From Pseudooceanicola onchidii (lineage in GTDB: Bacteria; Pseudomonadota; Alphaproteobacteria; Rhodobacterales; Rhodobacteraceae), in assembly GCF_004959925.1 (NCBI RefSeq), contig NZ_SPUW01000001.1, positions 868,001-932,000 of the forward strand: a stretch of 64,000 nt of DNA. Direction: 5' to 3'. Under the pieces are notes generated by a model that saw only the letters and a list, made by a program, of their open reading frames with translations, did not search any database and was not told the DNA's origin. The number at the start of each line of letters is the position of its first letter. Positions within the stretch are counted from its first letter, which is position 1. Both the position numbers and the translations under genes were made by a program. Positions 63,432-64,000 of the stretch are shown in pieces.

Positions 63432-64000
63432 ATGCATGGCCTGATGATGAGATCGATCCAGTGTTTCGCAAGGGACACCTACGGGCAGGGCCTCTGGGCG
63501 GCTGTGGCCCGTCGTGCGGCACTGGACGTTCCGGACTTCGAAGCCATGCTGACCTACGACCAGCGCGTGGCCGAAGAGGTCATCGCCGCGTTGACGGTCG
63601 AACTGGGCCGTCCCCGCGCCAGCGTGCTGGAAGACATCGGGACCTACCTCGTGTCGGACCCCAATGTCGAAAGGCTGCGGCGGCTGCTGCGGTTCGCGGG
63701 CATCAGCTTCGAGGATTTTCTTCAATCGCTCGAAGATCTGCCGGGCCGTGCGCGGCTTGCGGTATCTGACCTCATCCTGCCGCGCCTGACCCTGCAGGCC
63801 TTGCCGGGCGGCCGTTACATCCTGCGCATCGACGGGGATCCGCCGGGCTTTGCCCATGTCATGGTGGGTATCCTGCGGGCCATGGCCGACGACTATGGCG
63901 CGCTGGTGATGCTGGATCATCACGGCCAGCGCGACGGGGTGGACGAAATCGCGATCACCCTGGTCGAAGCCGCCTTTGCCGAAGGTCGACAGTTCGTGCT
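63432..64000 (+). CDS. H-NOX-fold (haem NO-binding-like) protein lacking haem ligands; 3' end beyond window
   Basis: At least 189 residues, open to the window edge. The start MHGLMMRSIQCFARDTYG and the segments TYLVSD and GYFGHVMVG-like GFAHVMVGILRAMADDYG follow the HNOB/H-NOX pattern. At the proximal-His position (LQSLEDLPGR, aligning with LQNLDALHDH of guanylate cyclase beta-1) residue 104 is Pro, and the YxSxR propionate motif reads IDGDP at 133-137. Roseobacter relatives carry a signalling domain such as GGDEF further on, which cannot be seen here. GGGAAGGCGGGG precedes the start. Confidence 0.78.
   Translation, partial: MHGLMMRSIQCFARDTYGQGLWAAVARRAALDVPDFEAMLTYDQRVAEEVIAALTVELGRPRASVLEDIGTYLVSDPNVERLRRLLRFAGISFEDFLQSLEDLPGRARLAVSDLILPRLTLQALPGGRYILRIDGDPPGFAHVMVGILRAMADDYGALVMLDHHGQRDGVDEIAITLVEAAFAEGRQFV

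Noticed and set aside
1-64000. Insertion sequences, prophage, CRISPR arrays or integration sites
   Set aside because: No transposase, integrase, phage gene or regularly spaced repeat was seen; tRNA-Leu has no adjacent integrase or duplicated 3' end that I could spot.

Overview
The window is a gene-dense, GC-rich bacterial chromosome segment, most consistent with an alphaproteobacterium of the Rhodobacteraceae/Roseobacter group. The evidence is the mix of genes: TRAP dicarboxylate transporter genes, DUF2842, DUF3572, DUF6524, DUF983, a non-pyrrolysine MttB homologue, a carnitine dehydrogenase-thioesterase fusion, a GTTC-N7-GTTC type SOS box, and many 4-nt ATGA/GTGA overlaps. No insertion sequence, prophage, CRISPR array or rRNA was seen; there is one tRNA (Leu, anticodon TAA). 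The window ends inside a gene.

Layout. 0.1-9.6 kb (minus strand): one long run encoding a polar-amino-acid-type ABC importer (ATPase, binding protein, two permeases), two glutamine-synthetase-like ligases around a class I glutamine amidotransferase, a PuuB-like FAD oxidase and a DegT-type aminotransferase. Together they look like uptake and gamma-glutamylation-based breakdown of an amine. 9.7-13.4 kb: a PhnD-like protein without signal peptide coupled to a TerB protein, a DUF4274-like protein, PPK2 and a small protein. 13.4-23.2 kb: housekeeping genes pyrG, secG, purA, gph and valS, plus a Bcr-type efflux pump. 23.3-30.3 kb: an Lrp regulator divergent from an ornithine-decarboxylase-like enzyme, an orphan CoxL-like molybdenum hydroxylase subunit overlapping a DUF2235 hydrolase, and metF divergent from metR.

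30.3-37.2 kb (minus): dctM-dctQ-dctP preceded by tandem 18-bp palindromes, a DctD-like regulator whose AAA+ domain has lost its Walker A lysine and GAFTGA loop, then nusB-ribH-ribB. 37.4-47.5 kb: a secreted serine hydrolase, suhB, a GFA protein coupled to a rhomboid protease, tRNA-Leu, a secreted Cache-like protein upstream of a PAS-containing chemoreceptor, metG and an MFS protein. 47.6-55.7 kb: an orphan ImuA-like gene with an SOS box, an aldo/keto reductase, a two-gene carnitine catabolic unit (BKACE and carnitine dehydrogenase-thioesterase), an XRE regulator with a palindromic operator, a desaturase, an EamA transporter and a NUDIX hydrolase.

55.7-64 kb: DUF983; a cluster of a four-EF-hand secreted protein, an ECF sigma factor, a single-TM presumed anti-sigma and a periplasmic metal-sensor-like protein (organised like CnrH/CnrY/CnrX); a PleD-like diguanylate cyclase; DUF3572; a MarR regulator; a HAD hydrolase; an MttB-family methyltransferase; and a partial H-NOX-fold protein in which the haem-ligand histidine position is proline. 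Functions are assigned by reading protein sequences and recalling families; no database search was run.
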